From assembly GCA_043802345.1 (NCBI GenBank), contig JAZDLC010000091.1, positions 1 through 16,254 of the forward strand: a stretch of 16,254 nucleotides of DNA. Reading direction: 5' to 3'. This DNA is from JAZDLC01 sp043802345. Lineage in GTDB: Bacteria > Planctomycetota > B15-G4 > JADJEK01. Made by a program: the position numbers and the translations under genes. The notes beneath the pieces are model-generated. The model saw only the letters and a list, made by a program, of their open reading frames with translations. It had not been told where the DNA came from and ran no database searches. Position 1 is the first letter of the stretch. Every line of letters starts with the position of its first letter. Below, in pieces: positions 14,253 through 16,254 of the stretch.

Positions 14253-16254
14253 ATGAACCACTCTGAAATCGTCAGCTTTGTGTGGGGGACGGCGAATCTG
14301 ATCCGGGATTCGTTCAGGCCGGGGAAGTACCAGGATGTGGTTTTGCCGCTGACGGTGTTGCGGCGCATCGACTGCCTGCTGGCGCCTCGGAAGGCGAAGG
14401 TGCTCGTGAAGAACGCGAGCCTGAAGGGGAAGCTCGAGAACCTGGATCCGCAGCTCCGGAAGGCGTCGGGGTTCGCGTTCTACAACACGTCGCGGTACGA
14501 CTTCGAGAGGCTGCTGGCGGACCCGGCGAACATCGCGGCGAACCTGCGGGACTACATCAACGGGTTCAGCGAGAACATCCGGGAGGTGATCGAGGGGTTC
14601 GGCTTCGACGACACGATCACCAGGCTGGAGAGAGCGGGCCTGCTGTACAAGGTGGTGGAGCGGTTCAAGAGTGTCGATCTGCACCTGGACCGGGTCGACG
14701 ACCGGACCATGGGGACGATCTTCGAGGAGTTGCTCCGCAGGTTCAACGAGGTGTATGACGAGAGCCCGGGCGAGCACTTCACGCCCAGGGACGTGGTGCA
14801 TCTGATGGTCGACCTGATGCTGGCGGGCGACGACGACCTCATCCACGGAGAGCCGGTCGTCCGCACGATCTGCGACCCCTGCTGCGGGTCAGGCGGACTG
14901 CTGATCGCTGCACAGGAGCGTATTCTGGGCGGAGATGGGAGGCGAGGCCTGAACTCCTCAGCCGACGTCCGGCTCTTCGGCCAGGAAATGGACCCCGAGG
15001 TCTACGCGCTCTGCAGGGCGATTCTCTACATGCGGTCGCCCGGGCAGTGCGATGGGGACAACATCCTTCTGGGTTCGACTCTCAGCGAGGATCGATTCAG
15101 CAGCAGCTTCGACTATCAAATCGCGAATCCGCCCTATGGTGCGGACTGGAGGCGTGACCTTGAGGCGGTGAAAGCGGATGCCGCCACCCCCGGCGGCCGT
15201 TTCCGGGCCGGGACCCCGCGCACCTCGGATAGCCAGCTCCTCTTCCTCCAGCACATGCTCGCGCACATGAGACCGGCCGAGGAAGGGGGAGGACGTGTCG
15301 CGATCATCATGAACGGCACGCCCCTCTTCCAGGGTGATGCCGGTAGCGGCGAGAGCGAGATTCGCCGCTGGGTTCTCGAGAACGACTGGCTCGAGGCGAT
15401 CGTGGCTCTGCCTGAGCAGCTTTACTACAACACTGGGATCCCGACCTATGTCTGGTTGTTGAGCAACCACAAGGCCAGCCAGAGGCGGGGCCATGTCCAG
15501 CTCATCGACGCCACAACTTTCTGGACCTCGACGCGTACGGGGGTCGGCCGCAAACACCGAGAAACACGGGCTGAGGGATCCAGGAGCAGGGCTGAGATTC
15601 TCAAGATCCTGCGTGAGTTCAAGCCGGGGGCCCACAGCAAGATCTATCGCAACACCGACTTCGGATACCGCACGATCACCGTCCTGCGCCCGCCGTATCT
15701 TGACTCCGATCTTGTCTTGGGAGGAGTCGACGGGATCAAGCCTGCTTCTGACAGCGCGGCGGAAACCGGAGATGGATCACAGCACTTGCGGCATGATCCC
15801 GAGTTGTCCAGATCGGAACGTGTCCCACTGGATGAGAGTGTGGAAGCCTTCCTCGAACGATGTGTCAGGCCGTACGTCGCGGATGCGTGGGTCGAACGCG
15901 ACCTGAACGAGTGCGAGGTCGGATACTCCATCGACTTTGGTGAGTTCGGATTGGAGCGGCTGCGCCGGTCGGCCCGCGACGCCGGGCTTCAAGAACTTCC
16001 CGCGCGTGCCGTTGTGGATCGAATCCGAATCGTGACCGCCCAAGATCTCGGTATTGACGACCTGCCGAACTCGATTCTCGTCCCGCGGTCAGGATTCGGC
16101 AGTGTCTTCTCCTCAATCGAGGAGTTGGAGCAGGCCCAAAAGAGCTACTTCCAGATTCAACTGCGCCAGGCCTCGGGCATCCAGGCTGCTGATCTGGCGG
16201 AGTACCTGAACAGCGCGCCGGGTAAGGCATTTCGACAGTCCCTGATGCCGAGGG
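14253..16254 (+). CDS. hsdM: type I-like N6-adenine DNA methyltransferase (HsdM), apparently with specificity-like C-terminus, 3' end outside the window
   Basis: This should transfer a methyl group from S-adenosylmethionine to adenine N6 in a restriction-modification system. The frame is open from the ATG at 14253 to the last base (667 codons). Residues 1-170 form the helical HsdM N-terminal domain (VWGTANLIRDSF, LPLTVLRRID). HFTPRDVV precedes motif I, CDPCCGSGG (207-215), which binds the cofactor; the usual DPACGSGG has Ala for the first Cys. Catalytic motif IV is NPPYG (292-296). PYVADAW and VGYSIDF close the methylase part near 555-580. The last ~90 residues (ILVPRSGFGSVF, then DLAEYLNSAPGKAFRQSL) resemble the end of a target-recognition half-domain, suggesting a fused M-S protein. 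The gap to the helicase is 110 bases. A restriction subunit would be expected downstream. Confidence 0.9.
   Translation, partial: MNHSEIVSFVWGTANLIRDSFRPGKYQDVVLPLTVLRRIDCLLAPRKAKVLVKNASLKGKLENLDPQLRKASGFAFYNTSRYDFERLLADPANIAANLRDYINGFSENIREVIEGFGFDDTITRLERAGLLYKVVERFKSVDLHLDRVDDRTMGTIFEELLRRFNEVYDESPGEHFTPRDVVHLMVDLMLAGDDDLIHGEPVVRTICDPCCGSGGLLIAAQERILGGDGRRGLNSSADVRLFGQEMDPEVYALCRAILYMRSPGQCDGDNILLGSTLSEDRFSSSFDYQIANPPYGADWRRDLEAVKADAATPGGRFRAGTPRTSDSQLLFLQHMLAHMRPAEEGGGRVAIIMNGTPLFQGDAGSGESEIRRWVLENDWLEAIVALPEQLYYNTGIPTYVWLLSNHKASQRRGHVQLIDATTFWTSTRTGVGRKHRETRAEGSRSRAEILKILREFKPGAHSKIYRNTDFGYRTITVLRPPYLDSDLVLGGVDGIKPASDSAAETGDGSQHLRHDPELSRSERVPLDESVEAFLERCVRPYVADAWVERDLNECEVGYSIDFGEFGLERLRRSARDAGLQELPARAVVDRIRIVTAQDLGIDDLPNSILVPRSGFGSVFSSIEELEQAQKSYFQIQLRQASGIQAADLAEYLNSAPGKAFRQSLMPR

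Noticed and set aside
1..16254. CRISPR array
   Set aside because: I read the intergenic regions for direct repeats of 25-40 bases at regular spacing and found none; the gaps are too short for more than a few units.

Overview
The window is GC-rich bacterial DNA, roughly two-thirds G+C by eye. Start codons are preceded by clear Shine-Dalgarno sequences, and the genes are packed as in a bacterial defence island. Nothing fixes the taxon; no rRNA, tRNA or lineage marker is present.

Left edge (1-1110): a decayed plus-strand gene in two frames, a DnaQ-type exonuclease end followed by a WYL domain. After it come a strong hairpin and a minus-strand ParD-like antitoxin broken by a one-base frameshift, with no toxin partner. 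This looks like eroded accessory DNA.

Centre (1115-9600, minus strand): a complete type III-B (Cmr) effector operon in the order CARF/HEPN effector, cmr1, cas10 (cmr2), cmr3, cmr4, cmr5, cmr6. Every junction overlaps: 4 nt in the Cmr genes and 23 nt between the effector and cmr1. A single candidate promoter with a palindrome in its spacer lies just upstream. Cas10 has an intact GGDD cyclase motif but no N-terminal HD nuclease, and half of its usual zinc-binding cysteines are replaced. Cmr4 keeps Asp26, the target-RNA cleavage residue. The first gene encodes an unusual protein with a CARF-like domain, a HEPN RNase motif and a second CARF-like domain at the C-terminus. The working model is that target RNA binding makes Cas10 synthesise cyclic oligoadenylate, which activates the HEPN RNase, while Cmr4 slices target RNA. 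No CRISPR array, cas1, cas2 or cas6 is in the window, so crRNAs must come from elsewhere.

Right half (9878-14142, plus strand, divergent): an unrecognised 181-aa protein, a DEDDh 3'-5' exonuclease with an extra N-terminal helical region, and a 921-aa UvrD-like helicase fused to a PD-(D/E)XK nuclease with an apparent Fe-S cysteine set. They are co-oriented and may form a DNA-processing or defence module.

Right edge (14253 to the end, plus strand): a large open frame running off the window. It encodes a type I-like N6-adenine DNA methyltransferase (HsdM) that seems to continue into a target-recognition-like region. An eight-base-pair hairpin covers its ribosome binding site.
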